A DNA stretch of 64,000 bases from Ascaphus truei (lineage: Eukaryota; Chordata; Amphibia; Anura; Ascaphidae), in contig WSYH01002491.1 of NCBI GenBank assembly GCA_036426205.1, forward strand, positions 21,793 to 85,792, read 5' to 3'. Below, in pieces: positions 22,341 to 34,350 of this stretch (its first letter is position 1; every line of letters starts with the position of its first letter). The position numbers and the translations under genes were made by a program. The notes beneath the pieces were generated by a model. It made no database searches and was not told the DNA's origin. It saw nothing but the letters and a program-made list of their open reading frames with translations.

Positions 22341-22710
22341 AACAAGGCAACTTTCCTAAAGCTAAGGTGTTTTGTTTTTTTTAAAGCAGAAGTTCAGAAA
22401 ACTGAAAAATAAACATTCAGCCACATAAAGTAGTACTGAGCACACACTTCCAAATTGCCTTTAGCGTTTTCCCCTGGGAGGAAAGAGGCAGTGCTGGCAA
22501 GTTGTGGGAGATGGGATTGTTCCTAGATAATTAATATAATTATACAGGGCAATTGGTTCTCCCCGAGTGGAAGACTTCTGCGGTAAGAATGGGATATTTC
22601 TGTACGAAGCAATTTCCAGCAGCGAAAAAGAGTCAAAAATACAGCGTTTGTAATCCTGAAGCTGAGAATAAAAGGGGGTGTGTAATGTCATGATACAATT
22701 TATCAGCAGG
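22341..22710. other. unclassified non-coding DNA
   Basis: No feature recognised. Confidence 0.35.
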
Positions 22711-22964
22711 GACTGATTGAGCCACCTGTGCTGAAGCAGGGATATCCTGAAAACCTGACCTGTTGGGGGGCTTAACTCCAGTCCTCAAGTGCACCCAACA
22801 GGTCAGGTTTTCAGGATATCCCTGCATCAGCACAGGAGACTCATTAGTCCCTGCTTCAGTACAAGTGGCTCAACCAGTGGCTCAGTTTACGACTGTGCTG
22901 AAGCTGGGATATCCTTAAAGCCTGGCCCGTTGGGGGGTCTTGAGGACTGGAGTCGAGAACCCCA
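22711..22964. mobile_element. family A MITE, rearranged (two partial copies)
   Basis: A right arm (22711-22773) is followed directly by a left arm plus a complete right arm (22774-22964), as if two copies were fused or one inserted into the other. Confidence 0.65.
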
Positions 22965-23414
22965 GGGTTATCAGTCTCATCGTCTTCCTTTTAAAGACCC
23001 CCCCCCCCCCCCAATAAACTGCGGTAACTGTCTTCCGTATTTGTATCTTGTGAAAAAAGATTATGCAACATAATGCAGTGATATTATGCATCACCACCGG
23101 TATCAGCGACCTCTGGGTATCTGTGTGACTGATGACAGCTTCATAACTACTTTGCAAACAAAAGACAGCGCCAAGCTAACAATTTGCGTGTGGCTATGAG
23201 GACTGGCAAACAGTCTTATTACCAAAAAGATGTTGGAGAAAGATTGTGAAGCCCTCCAAAGCATTTGTATTTGAATGTTTCATTGAGGTGTCAATCAGCT
23301 ACATGTAACCTGCTAAACCCGCCACTGCCCATCGTTCACTTTCCTCCTAGGAGGGACTGGTCGCTCCACTCTGGCTGCGTGGGCCTATCATGGTACATTA
23401 AAGTATGTTTGTGC
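22965..23414. other. unclassified non-coding DNA with a poly-C run
   Basis: Poly-C of about 14 near 22998-23012. No exon recognised. Confidence 0.35.
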
Positions 23415-24790
23415 GCCTCGTGCCAACGAAATGCGCCTCACAGATTGCGAAGTGCGCCTCACAGATTGCGAAGTGCGCATCACAGATTGCGAAGGGCGCA
23501 TCACAGATTCTGAAGTGCGACTCACAGATTGCGAAGTGCGCATCGCAGATTGCGAAGTGCGCATCGCAGATTTCGAAGTGCGCATCGCAGATTGCGAAGT
23601 GCGCATCGCAGATTGCGAAGTGCGCATCGCAGATTGCGAAGTGCGCCTCGCAGATTGCGAAGTGCGCCTCACAGATTGCGAAGTGCGCCTCACAGATTGC
23701 GAAGTGCGCCTCACAGATTGCGAAGTGCGCATCACAGATTGCGAAATGGCGCACACAGGATTGCGAAGTGCTCCTCAACAGATTTTGGGCGAAATGCCAT
23801 CAGAAGATTTGCGAGTGCGCATCACAGATTCTGAAGTGCGCCTTCACAGATTGCGAAGTGCGCATCAACAGATTGCGAAAGTGCGCATCACACGATTGCG
23901 AATGCGCATCACACGTTGCGAAATGCGCATCATCAGATTGCGCGAAGTGCGCCTCACAGATTGCGAATTTGCTGCCTCACATATTTCATGAAGTGCGCCT
24001 CACAGATTCGAGTGCGCCTCAACAGATTCCAGAGTGCGCATGCACAGATTTGCAAATCGCTCATCACAGATTGCGAAGGGCCGCATACAACAGATTGTCG
24101 AAGTGCTCATCACAGATTGCGAAATGGGTCGCATACCCACAGATTGCGCAGTGCGCATCACAGATTGCGAATTGCGCATCAACAATTGCGAAAGTGCGCA
24201 CACAATTGGCGACAGTGGCGCATCACGATTGCGAAGTGGCATACAAGACTTTGCGACAAGTGCCGCATCAGATCTGGAAATGCGCATCACAGATCTGCGA
24301 AGTGCGCCCGTCCAGATTGCGAAGATCACTGCGCACTTACAGATTGGCGCCAAGTAATGTCATCACCGATTGCAAAGTACACACCTCACAGAATGGCGAA
24401 GTGCGCCTCAGCCATTAAGAGTAGCGCATCACAGATTAGGGGCGAAGTGCGCCTTCACTTACGAAGTGCGCATACAAGATTGCGAAGATCGCATCAACAG
24501 ATTGCGAATTGCCGCATCACAGATTGCGAGATGCGCATCCACAGATTGCGAATGCCCTCCCAGATTGCGAAGTGCGCATCACAGATTGCTAAGTGCGCAT
24601 CACAGATTGCTGAAGTGCGCATCCATATTTGTCGAAGTGGCGCTCACAGATTGCGAAGCTGCGCCTCACAGATTTTGCCGAAGGCGCATCACAGATTGCG
24701 AATGCGCCATCCAGCTTGCGAAGTGCGCCTCACAGCTGTGCGAAGTGCGCATCACAGATTGCGAAGTGCGCCTCTACAATCTCCGAATAA
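23415..24790. repeat. 21-bp minisatellite array
   Basis: The unit is GTGCGCMTCACAGATTGCGA plus A, about 62 copies. The first 300 bp are nearly perfect; then indels accumulate. Because 21 is a multiple of three, several frames stay open for long distances and yield heptad repeats such as KCASQIA; these are not proteins. Confidence 0.92.
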
Positions 24791-24879
24791 AAAAACAACG
24801 TTATAGAAGAAAAAAACCAATAACAAACTAAACCAAAAACAAAACATAATACATAAAAACCATACGAAGCGAAAAATTT

Positions 24880-26060
24880 AACACGCCCCCGCCCCCCCCC
24901 TATCCCCCGCCCCCCACCTCCTCCCCCCCTCTTCTCCGTCCCATCTCACCCGCCTCTCTTTTACTCTCCCCCCACTCCCTCCTCCCCCCGCAGACCTTCT
25001 CTTCCCCCTCTTCCACACTCTACCGCCCCGGACCCCACCCCTCTCCTTCACTTGCCCCACCCCTCCTCTCCCCATCCCTCCCCCTCGCCTAGCTCCTCCC
25101 TGACCCCTTTACCCCCTAGCCTCCCCGACCCACCTCCCACCCCCACCCCCCTTCCCCCCACCCCTAACAGTACCTCTCATACCTTCCCACTGCCTGTCAC
25201 CCACCCCTCCACCTCTCCCATCGATAGCAACCCCCTTCTTCTCCTCCCTCGCCCCGCGCCTCCCACCTTCTCCCCCCCCCCCCCTTTCCCCCTCCCCCCT
25301 CCCGCCACCTCCCCCCCCCCCCCCCATCCTCTTTATCCATCCCCCTGCCCCCACCTCCTCCCGACCCCTCCTCCCCCCCTGCCTCCCCCCCCACCCTCCT
25401 CTCCCCCCCTCCCCACTCCCCCTATGCACCACACGCCCGCGCCCCCCCCTCTCTTTCCTTCCCGCCTAACCCGCCATATTCCCTCTCCCTCGTCTCAAAC
25501 TGCCCTCTCCCCACCACTCCCACCCCTCCCCCCCCCCACTCCCCCCCCTCCCCACTCTCCTCCCTCTCCCGGCCCCCCTCCTTCCCCCCTGCCCCCCTCC
25601 GCCCTCCCCCCTACTACCCTCCCTCCCTTCTCCGCCCCCCCCCGACCCCCTCACTTCCCCTCTCCCTCCCCTCCCCCCTTCCTCACCCCCCTCCCCTCCT
25701 CACCCCCCCCTCCCCTTGCTCCCTCCCCTTGCCCCCCCCCCCCCCTCCCCCCTCCCTCCTTCCACCCCCACCCCACCCCCCCACACCACTCTCCCCGCCC
25801 TACCCTCACTCCCCCCCCCCCTCCTGCCTACCCCCCCCCCCCTTCCTCCCCCCTTCTCCCCCTCCCCCCTCCCCCCACCCCCTTCTCCCCCCCCTCCCAC
25901 CTCCCCCCCCCCCCAAAAGACCACTGCACTTTGCCCCCGGCCCCCCCAACCCCAGCAAAAGCCCACCCCCCCCTCCCCCCTTACTCACTCTCCCCCCCCC
26001 CCACTCCCCTCCCCCCCCCATCCCACGCAACCACCACCCTTCCCCCTGACACGCAACTCT
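24880..26060. repeat. 1.2-kb C-rich low-complexity block
   Basis: Almost only C and T with irregular A. Two decayed units of the 21-bp repeat resume at 26085-26130 (GTGCGTCTCACCAGATTTG), so the block sits inside that array. Proline-rich open frames across it are artefacts. Confidence 0.75.
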
Positions 26061-26084
26061 TTCTCAAAAAAAAACTATAATAAA

Positions 26085-26130
26085 AAGTGCGTCTCACCAG
26101 ATTTGTCTAAGCAGGCGCCTCACATATTGC
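26085..26130. repeat. resumption of the 21-bp array
   Basis: Two degraded units after the C-rich block: GTGCGTCTCACCAGATTTG and GGCGCCTCACATATTGC. Confidence 0.6.
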
Positions 26131-26280
26131 TTAACCGGTACTTTATATAAATCAGAAACCATTAAATGAACATTGCTCCTACATATAGGAAGCAGCTATA
26201 TCTAGACGGGAGAACTGCGGGAGTTGCCTTGCCGTACAAGTGCTAGTAACCCTTGGTGAGTGACCCCCAGACCCAGGTGG

Positions 26281-26460
26281 GTGTGCAACTCCAGGCTCAA
26301 GGCCACCAACAGGTCCAGGTTTTCAGGATTCCCTGCCTTTTAGCACAGAATCACTCAATCAGTGAGGCCATCTATGCAAAGCGGGGACGCCATTGAGGCC
26401 CCGGGCCTGTGGCTGAAGGCATGGACTATTCCGAAAACCGCCTGTTGGGATTCCCGAAGA
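26281..26460. mobile_element. family A MITE, degraded
   Basis: GTGCAACTCCAGGCTCAAGG, CCACCAACAGGTCCAGG and CACTCAATCAGTGAGG match the left arm and centre; the right arm is barely recognisable. Confidence 0.5.
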
Positions 26461-26674
26461 CGATGTTGTGACGACCACCCGCTGTAACGTGAACTACTTA
26501 CAATATATCATGGTATACGCCCCCCTCTGTGTGTTGGCTTAAATCCCCCTGACTCCCCCCACATCTCACCCAGAGACGCAGGCAAAATCAATGATCAAAG
26601 AAATGGCGTCATCGGTATATTGTGACACGAGTGCAGGACTCCTCTCCCCACAATCATGGGGTTCACACTAAGTG

Positions 26675-26785
26675 TGGAAATCTCAGGCAGGGTCTGCACC
26701 CTGCTCCTCCCCATTACTCTCGTAGCAAGACATGCTTCCACTGCAGGCACGGCGATTCTGGGTAATTCATGCAATGAGGCGGTAA
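26675..26785 (-). repeat. octamer-core repeat (family C), degraded
   Basis: CTCAGGCAGGGTCTGCACCC, TGCTTCCACTGCAGGCAC and GATTCTGGGTAATTCATGC match the minus-strand family. The octamer is broken here (ATGCAATG). Confidence 0.6.
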
Positions 26786-26949
26786 GTTTTTTGGGATGTC
26801 TGGTTGTAGCCACTACCAATGACACGTAAGTATTTATATAGCGAGTCATGTACAAAGTGTGAGATAATACAGACACAGAACCATCTCCTCAATTCCTTCT
26901 CTCCACGAACCCAGCGGGGGGGATAAAATGTTCGAGGAAGTCGAAACTC

Positions 26950-29260
26950 TTATCAAATGAAATTTGTGGGGGGTTTAAGGATAAGGTTTGGGGATTTTAG
27001 GATCAGGTTATGGAGGTTTTTATTGGCTAAGGGTTTTAGGGTTTTAGGATTGGGTGGTTTAGGCGGGTTTGGGTAGGATAAGTTTGGGTTTTGGAAGGTT
27101 GTTCTTACAGGATATGGTTTGGGGGTTTTCGCTCCGGTATGGGTTTTGGCCGGGTTTGGGTATTAGGAGTATACGGGTTTGGCGGGGTTTTACGGACTCA
27201 CGGCTTGGGGGTTTTGATACCGGGTTTTGGGGGTTGCGCTCTTGGTTGGGCTCTTTAGGGTCCGGGTTGGGGGTTTCGGTTTTGGGGTTTTCATAGGGTG
27301 CTTGTGGGGTTTTAGATACCGGGTTTTTGGGGGTTATGGACTACCGGGTTATGGGGTTTCTCTTGGGTTTGGGGGGTTTTACGAAGCGTTCGGGTTTTAA
27401 GGGTTCGGCCGTTTGGGGTTCGGGTAACCGGTTTTCGCTGGGGGCGTTTACGTGGTCGGGTCTTGGGGTCTTGTCGGTGGAACCGGAGCGGTTTTTGGTT
27501 AGGAAGGGTTTTTGGGTTTTGGTTGGGTTTGGGGGTTTTTGGATAGAGGGTTTGGGGGTTTCGGCTACGGGATTTGGGGCTGGGTATGCCTGGTTTGGGG
27601 GTTTTTAAGATCTCGGGTTTTGGGGGTCTTTTAGGGCTACGGTCTTCGGGTTTTTCGGACTTTGTTTGGCTTCGTCCGGGTGGCTTTTTGGTAACTCGGG
27701 TTTCGGGGTTTTTAGGACTAATGGTTTGGGGTTTTTTGGCTAACCGTGTTTAGGGGTTTTAGATTCGGCTCGGTTTGGGGGATTTTACGGAGTAACGGGT
27801 TTGGGGCGTTTACGGATCGGTTTTATGGGGGGTTGTTGGTCGGTCGGTTTGGGGGGCGGTTTTATGCGGATTCGCTCTGGTTTGGGGTTTTCTGGATAAT
27901 GGTCTTGGGTGGGTTTTAGGTCGGGTTTGGGGGTATTTTATGTCAAGCTTTGCGGTTTAGTAATCGGTTCGTTTTGGAAAGTTTTCGGTGGTCGTACCGG
28001 GTTTGGGTGTTTTTGGCTCTCGGGTTTGGGGTTTTGACTCGGGCTGTTGGGGTTTTTCGGCTCTGGGTTTGGAGGGTTTTGGTACCGGTCAGTTTTCGCC
28101 CGTGTGGGTTTTTCGGGTTCCGGGTTTTGGGGTTTTTCGTCTCCCGGATTTGGTTTTGCGCTCGGTTTTCGGCGTGGTTTTGCTTCGCTCGTGTTTGGGT
28201 GTTTTCGGCTCCCGGTTTTTGGGGTGTCTTTCGGCTCCGGTTTGTGGTTTTTCGCTCCCGGTCTCTGGGGTTTTCGCTTCCGGGTATTGGGGGTTTTCGG
28301 TCTACGCTGGGGTTGGGTTTTTTTTCGGCTCCGGTTTGTGTTTTTGTGTCGGTGTGTTTTCGCTCGACTGTTTGGTGTTTATCGGCTCCCATGGTTTGGG
28401 TTTTTTCGGCTCCGGGTTTAGGGTTTTCCGGCTCCCGTTTTGGGGTTTTCGGACTCATGGTTTTGGGGTTCGGCTCGCGGTTTGGGTTTTTAGGCTTCCG
28501 GGTTGGGGTTTTTCGCTCCTGGTTTGGGGGTTTTCGGTCCGGTTTGGGGTTTTGGTTTGTTTTCGGCTCGGGTTGGTTGGGGGTTTTCGGCTCGGGTTTG
28601 GGGGTTTTTTCGTGCCGGGTTTGGCGTTTTCGGTCTCCGGGTTTGGGGGTTTTACCGGCTCCGGGTTTGGGGGTTTTCGGCTCCGGGTTTGGGGGTTTCG
28701 GTCGGTTTTTGGAGGGGTTTTCGGGTCGGTTTGGGGGTTTTTAGGGCCGGGTTTGGTGGTTTTTCAGGTTTGTTTCTGTAGGGTTCTTTTTGGGTTGCGG
28801 TTTGGGAGGTTTTTGGGTTGGGGGGTTTGGATAAGGGTTTGGGGGTTTTAGTAGATGAAGGGTTTAGAGGGGGCGTTTCGATGTTCAGGGTTTTGGGGAT
28901 TTGAGGGTTGGTAGTGGGGGTTTGGCTAGGTGGGTTTCGGTGGGGGTTTAGGGTAGGGTTGGGGTTTAGGTAAGGGTTTTGGGGTTTAGAGATAAAGGGT
29001 TTGGGGTTTCAGGATAGGGTTTGGGGGGGGTTTTGGTGGGTTTGGAGTTTTAGGATAAGGGTTTGGGTGGGTTTTCTGTACGGTTTGCGGTACATGTTTG
29101 GGGGTTGAGTCGGGTTTTTTGGTTTTCGGGTGGGTTTGGGGGTTTAGGATAAGGGTTTTGGGGGTTTAGGGTGGGTTTGGGGGTTTTAGGGTCGGGTTTG
29201 GGGGGTTTAGATAAGGGTTTGGGGTTTTAGGATAAGGGTTTGGGTAGGTTTTTTTTTAGG
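26950..29260. repeat. 2.3-kb G/T-rich telomere-like repeat block
   Basis: A roughly 22-bp irregular unit of GGGTTTGGGGGTTTTAGGAT plus AA, with a variant in the middle where TTTTCGGCTCC replaces TTTTAGGAT. Contains many GGGTTTAGGG-like runs of four or more G tracts. Long Phe/Gly/Val/Trp-rich frames on the plus strand and Pro/Lys-rich frames on the minus strand are composition artefacts. Confidence 0.85.
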
Positions 29261-29914
29261 GTCAAGCCTCCTACCTTAGGGCGGAAGAAGTGAGTCTGTG
29301 CCCGTCCGGCAGCGGTGGTGAGTTGCGGTGACACGCCGGCGGTCATTTGGTCATGGCGAAGTAGCGCTGACCAAATATCCTAAACCGGGGGTGTGTGTAA
29401 GGGTCCCAGAAGCCGGTGGAGAGCGATAGTTGGCAGGCTGGGGATCCCCCGCAGGTGCCACGCCCGGGACTCCCCCTGCTGGCGGCACTGCATACACTAT
29501 TCTCTTTGCATTGGTAATTTGAGAGTAATAAATAACGGCTAACATCATAAAGTTAAAAGTAAAGGCAATTTTTACAAGGAAACTTTTTTGAACCATTAAG
29601 TGTGCAACCCGCTGCAGCCACACAATCAGTCTTATCACACCGGTCGCTCTAACGTCTTCGCACTGGTTACTACACCAGAGAAATCGGCGTCAGACCCATA
29701 CTGTACTATCGCCAGCAGGAACCCGCGACCAACACATTCTGTTTGCCTTCATCTTACATCAATCACTTCATTCCCCCACTCAGTAACACCATCGCGCTTT
29801 CTTTAGGCTTTCGTTGCAAAATTACATTCTGTAGGTTTAGATTGAAAAAGAAGCAGATCCATAATTCCCGAGGCGAACTGCATTTCTGCCCCTATATTTA
29901 TTCTGCATTAATCG
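29261..29914. other. unclassified non-coding DNA
   Basis: No exon or repeat recognised. Confidence 0.35.
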
Positions 29915-30109
29915 CTGTGGGCGCTCAACTCCAGTCCTCAAGACCCCCCCAACAGGTCAGGTTTTCAGGATATCCGAGTCTTCAGCACAGGTGACTCAAT
30001 CAGTCCCTGCTTCAGCACAGTGACTCAATCAGTGGCTCAGTCTTTGAGCTGGATATCCTTAAAACTTGACCTGTTGGTGGTCTATAGTACTGGAATTAAG
30101 CACCCCCAC
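29915..30109. mobile_element. family A MITE
   Basis: GCTCAACTCCAGTCCTCAAG, CCAACAGGTCAGGTTTTCAG, an internal duplication of the CAGTCCCTGCTTCAGCACAG module, and a right arm with AACTTGACCTGTTGGTGG. The termini have diverged and no TSD is evident. Confidence 0.7.
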
Positions 30110-30439
30110 TCTCGTTCATTTGATAATGGCATTTCTGGTACGAAAAGGCCCCTTGGCGTGGAAACGTGTCTCGCCGTTTTCACTGAGCAGTTCTTGCGTC
30201 TATACTAAATGGATTTTAAGACGTTGTTTTGGTTCTGGCTGTGCAGCTCCGCGCGATACTTACATTGTGTATGAAATAAAAAATGTTTCAAACATGTTCC
30301 AATAAAGAAAAGTTGGCAAGAGTCATTCGTGGTCGGGGGATATCCACAGGTGTAGAAAGCCTTACTGCCTTCGGTGCCGTTGCCGTGGCCGTTACGTGAC
30401 ACAGTACCCCTACTGCTCCATCACGCAGATACTTTTGCT
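30110..30439. other. unclassified non-coding DNA
   Basis: No feature recognised. Confidence 0.35.
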
Positions 30440-32110
30440 TGTTTGTCCACGCACTCTGGTAACATTAAGTCGGCTACATCTGTAAGCTCGGCTGTTCTGT
30501 AAGTTCTGGCTACATCTGTAAGTCTGTAAGGGCTACATCTGTAAGTCTGGCTGTATCTGTAAGTCTGGCTACATCTGTAAGTCTGGCTACATCTGTAAGT
30601 CTGGCTACATCTGTAAGTCTGGCTACATCTGTAAGTCTGGCTGTATCTGTAAGTCTGGCTGCATCTGTAGTCGGGCTACATCTGTAAGTCTGGCTACATC
30701 TGTAAGTCTGGCTGTATCTGTAAGTCTGGCTACATCTGTAAGTCTGGCTACATCTGTAAGTCTGGCTACATCTTTAAGCTTGGCTGTGATCTGTCAGTCT
30801 GGCTACATCTGAAGTCTGGCTACATCTGTAGTCTGGCTACATCTCTGTAATGTCTGGCTGTATCTGTACTCCTGCTGACTGGTCTGGCTGTATCTGTAAG
30901 TCTGGCTGTATCTGTAAGTCTGTTACATCTGTAAGTCTGGCTACATCTGACATCTGTAAGTCTGTACATCTGGTATCTGGCTACATCTGTAAGTCTGGCT
31001 ATATCTGTAAGTCTGGCTACTCTGTAAGTCTGGCTAATCTGTAAGTCCGGCTTACATCGTAGTCTGGCGTATCTGTAGTCTGGCTGTAATCTACGTGGCT
31101 GTATCTGTAAGTCTGGCTACATCTGTAAGTCTGGCTGTATCTGTAAGTCTGGCTACTCTGTAACGTCCTGGCTAACATCTGTAAGTCTGGTACATCTGTA
31201 AGCTGGCTACATCTGTAAGTCTGTCTAATCGTAGTCTTGTATGTAGTCTGGCTACATCTGTAAGTCTTGCTCATCTGTAAGTCTGGCTACATTGTAAGTC
31301 TGGCTGTATCTGTAAGTCTGGCTTTATCTTCGTAAGTCTGTGATCTGTATCGGCTGTATCGTTGTAGCCGTGGCTGTTATCTGTAAGTCTGGCTGTACTG
31401 TTAAGTCTGGCTCATCTGTAAGTCTGGCTGTATCTGGAATCTGGCTGTATCTGTAAGTCTGGCTACAGCTGTAGTCTGGCTATCATCTTGTAAGTCTGGA
31501 CTGTATCTGTAAGTCTGGCTGTCTGCTTAAGTCTGGCTACATCTGTAAAGTCTGGCTCTACTGTATCTGTATCATCTGGCTTAAATCTGTAAGTCTGGCT
31601 GTATCTGTAAGTCTGGCTGTATCTGTAAGTCTGGCTACATCTGTAAGTCTGGCTACATCTGTAAGTCTGGCTACATCTGTAAGTCTGTGTAAGTCTGGCT
31701 ATATCTGTATGTCTGTCTGTATCTGTAAGTCTGGCTGTATCTGTATGTCTGGCTGTATCTGTAAGTCTGGCTGTATCTGTATGTCTGTCTGTATCTGTAT
31801 GTCTGGCTGTATCTGTATGTCTGGCTGTATCTGTAAGTCTGGCTGTATCTGTAAGTCTGGCTGTATCTGTAAGTCTGGCTGTATCTGTTAGTCTGGCTGT
31901 ATCTGTATGTCTGGCTGTATCTGTAAGTCTGGCTGTATCTGTAAGTCTGGCTGTATCTGTAAGTCTGGCTGTATCTGTATGTCTGTCTGTATCTGTAAGT
32001 CTGTCTGTATCTGTATGTCTGGCTGTATCTGTAAGTCTGGCTGTATCTGTAAGTCTGGCTGTATCTGTAAGTCTGGCTGTATCTGTAAGTCTTGCTAAAT
32101 CTTTAAGTCT
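30440..32110. repeat. 18-bp minisatellite array
   Basis: The unit is TCTGTAAGTCTGGCTACA or, toward the right side, TCTGTAAGTCTGGCTGTA; about 90 copies. Both edges (about 30520-30770 and 31600-32090) are nearly perfect, but the core (about 31000-31600) is full of single-base indels. The 18-bp period keeps frames open (KSGCIC and similar); these are not genes. Confidence 0.92.
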
Positions 32111-32333
32111 CTATGCTGGTTCTCATCACGAGCTGAAGATATTAATTTAATTGCTGTACATAAAGAGATAAGGAAACGTACCCTTCCCTCTTTCCCCAAA
32201 TTCATGTTCAATAGACACATTTGGTGCACAACGTGCCTTGCACATGAGATGTTAAGACCCCATTTTGGTGTTCATTCTGTATTTGGTATCGCTTGGCATT
32301 TAATTTCTATTTTCGTACTCTGCGTCAGATTTA

Positions 32334-32455
32334 GGGTTGCCGGGTGTCCAGTAAAGAACAGGACTGGCCTCTATTTGGACACTCTCTACCGTAAAAAATA
32401 AGAGGTAATACTGGACATGTAAGTGTCCGGTATCACCTCTGTGGACATAGTGACC
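32334..32455. repeat. dispersed repeat with TGTCCAGTA/TACTGGACA motifs
   Basis: GGGTTGCCGGGTGTCCAGTA, CTATTTGGACACTCT and AATACTGGACATGTAAGTGT; related to 13848-13905. Confidence 0.45.
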
Positions 32456-32680
32456 TGGCCGGCTTGGGGGGGCGCACGATTTCCCCGAGCAGGCTGCTGC
32501 TCGGAGGCTGAGCAGCTTCCTCCATCCTGATTGGCTGCTGCTAATGTCGGGAGCCTAGGGCCAAGGAGAGGAGAAAACAGCATGGAGCGGAGAGCAGAGA
32601 CGCATGTGTGTCTCAAGCGTGTGCGTGTGTGTTGCTGTAACTGGCCATTACGACATACATTTACAATCACAATTAGACAG

Positions 32681-32766
32681 TGGCCCATGTTGCCTAAGCA
32701 ATGCTATTCCTTAAGACAACTTCCAGTACGGGACGGGTCCTAGCAGCCCCATTCAGGTAAGTGGGC
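32681..32766. repeat. family G MITE-like piece
   Basis: TGGCCCATGTTGCCTAAGCA followed by ATGCTATTCC matches the arm seen at 33643, 39834 and 59308. Confidence 0.45.
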
Positions 32767-33096
32767 CCTAGCGGGTCTTCTAATTCGCAATCTCGGGCTT
32801 TACCTGCCAATCCCCTATCTCGCCATTTATTGAATAACGCGAATACGTGCTTTCATTTTGAATTTATTTAATAAATTAAATATGTATTTTTTTAGCCGAG
32901 ATTTGGCATAGCACACGGGTTTTCAAGAAACAAAAACTAAAAACCGCTAACTAAATCACACTTTTTGCCCGGGTTTCCAACGTACCGTTAACATTGAATG
33001 AATTTGGCGCGATTGCTTTTTGCGCAATATTGCTACTTCGGACTCCAAAAAAAATTCTCGTACCCCATGGAGCCACTTAAGCTGGATCCACTATGC
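32767..33096. other. unclassified AT-rich DNA
   Basis: No feature recognised. Confidence 0.35.
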
Positions 33097-33280
33097 CATT
33101 GGTGATCAGCTCCAGTGCTCAAGATCCCCCAACAGGTCAGGTCTGAAGGATATCCCTGCTTCGGCACAGGTGGCACAATCAGTGGCTCAGTCGACAGATT
33201 GAGCCACCTGTGCTGAAGCAGGGATATGCTTCAAACCTGACCTGTTGGGGGGTCTTGAGGACTGGAGCTGGTCGCCCCTG
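33097..33280. mobile_element. family A MITE, full length with near-perfect TSD
   Basis: Left arm CAGCTCCAGTGCTCAAGATC and right arm GACTGGAGCTGGTCGCCCCTG are inverted. Flanks CACTATGC (33089-33096) and CACTACGC (33281-33288) agree at 7 of 8 bases. Confidence 0.82.
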
Positions 33281-33549
33281 CACTACGCTCTGATAAAGCG
33301 TATCCTGAATGAACTTCCGCTGGCTTACCCCGCAGGTAACACACATTTGGGCTCTGACGCCCCTTATCGCAGGTTCGTGTTCTCTGCCACGGCGTCCAAT
33401 CAGGTACAGGCGGTGTTTGCTGGCGTTCTCCCCACTCACTTCCTTTCAACTTTTTTTTCCCCCAAAAACCACATCCAAACAAAATGTAATTAATATTCAA
33501 CAGCAAAGACTTAAACCCCGTTCCGCATATATTTCATGCTGGCCATTTT
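33281..33549. other. unclassified non-coding DNA
   Basis: No feature recognised. Confidence 0.3.
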
Positions 33550-33771
33550 CAGCCATATCTGCTAAGCGGTGCTATGTCACCAAGCATCTTCCCGCACGGG
33601 AAGACGCATTGCAGTCCCATTCACGTGGATGGCCCATAACGGGCCCCGTATTTACTAAACGGTGTTACTGCTGGAAGACCCCTTGCAACTCCAGTCACTT
33701 GAAAGGGCCATCTTTGCAGAGCTGTGCGGGGAACGTGTCTTGTGACGTAGCACTGCTTAGGTAATATGGCG
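33550..33771. mobile_element. family G MITE (two adjoining pieces)
   Basis: CTGCTAAGCGGTGCTATGTC starts one piece; CGTATTTACTAAACGGTGTT and GTAGCACTGCTTAGGTAATA form the inverted ends of the second. No coding potential. Confidence 0.55.
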
Positions 33772-34194
33772 CTTGCTGGCAGCCAGAAGACGCTCCGTTT
33801 ACTCCCCATGTAGCCATTTTATTTTAACCTCTTCACTGCAGGATTACATTTCACCACATTCCGCTGCAATACGTCCCAGGTCTCTACAGAAGAGAGAAGG
33901 TGAAATAAGCGACTTTCCTACAATATACTTCTGCTACCAAAAGCCTTTCAGTTCATTCAAATGAAGTAGCACTGCTTGATGAACAGTATTATTTGGGGTA
34001 CACTTTATTTAATCGATGTACCCTTAAAAAAAAAAATATATAATCCCAAAACATGCAACATTTACGTGATCTTAACTGCCTCCCTCCAGCACCTCTCCAA
34101 CAATACAACTTTTAGCATTTATGTCTGTTGGATTTAACCCATGGATGCCAGAGAGGCAGCTAAGCGATTAAAGCCCTCTTTTTTATATGTATCA
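33772..34194. other. unclassified non-coding DNA
   Basis: No feature recognised; a 12-A run near 34028. Confidence 0.3.
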
Positions 34195-34350
34195 TGGATG
34201 CAGGGGGTACCTCCGTGTTCATTTCAGCTCAGGGGACCCCCTGCTCCCCGACACACTTAGTAGGAAAGGGAGCCCCGCTACTTCCTGGTATTTAAACTCC
34301 TAGCGGGGAGCGGGCCAATAGGAAGCCACGACTATGACATTGCAACATCC
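34195..34350. repeat. family F repeat fragment
   Basis: GCAGGGGGTACCTCCGTGTT, TTTCAGCTCAGGGGACCCCC and GGGCCAATAGGAAGCC correspond to parts of 19022-19500 and 63358-63540. Confidence 0.55.

Noticed and set aside
23405..24418. 337-codon open frame with KCASQIA heptads
   Set aside because: It is the 21-bp minisatellite read in frame; the frame survives only because the period is a multiple of three, and other frames and the opposite strand give similar repeats.
25052..26080. 342-codon proline-rich open frame
   Set aside because: Translation of a C-rich low-complexity block with no domain, no splice context and matching Gly-rich frames on the other strand.
27950..28851. Long Phe/Gly/Val-rich open frames (up to 287 codons)
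   Set aside because: Composition artefact of the G/T-rich repeat block.
30440..32110. CRISPR-like repeat array
   Set aside because: Units are head-to-tail with no unique spacers; the genome is vertebrate. The same applies to the 31-, 33-, 46- and 17-bp arrays.
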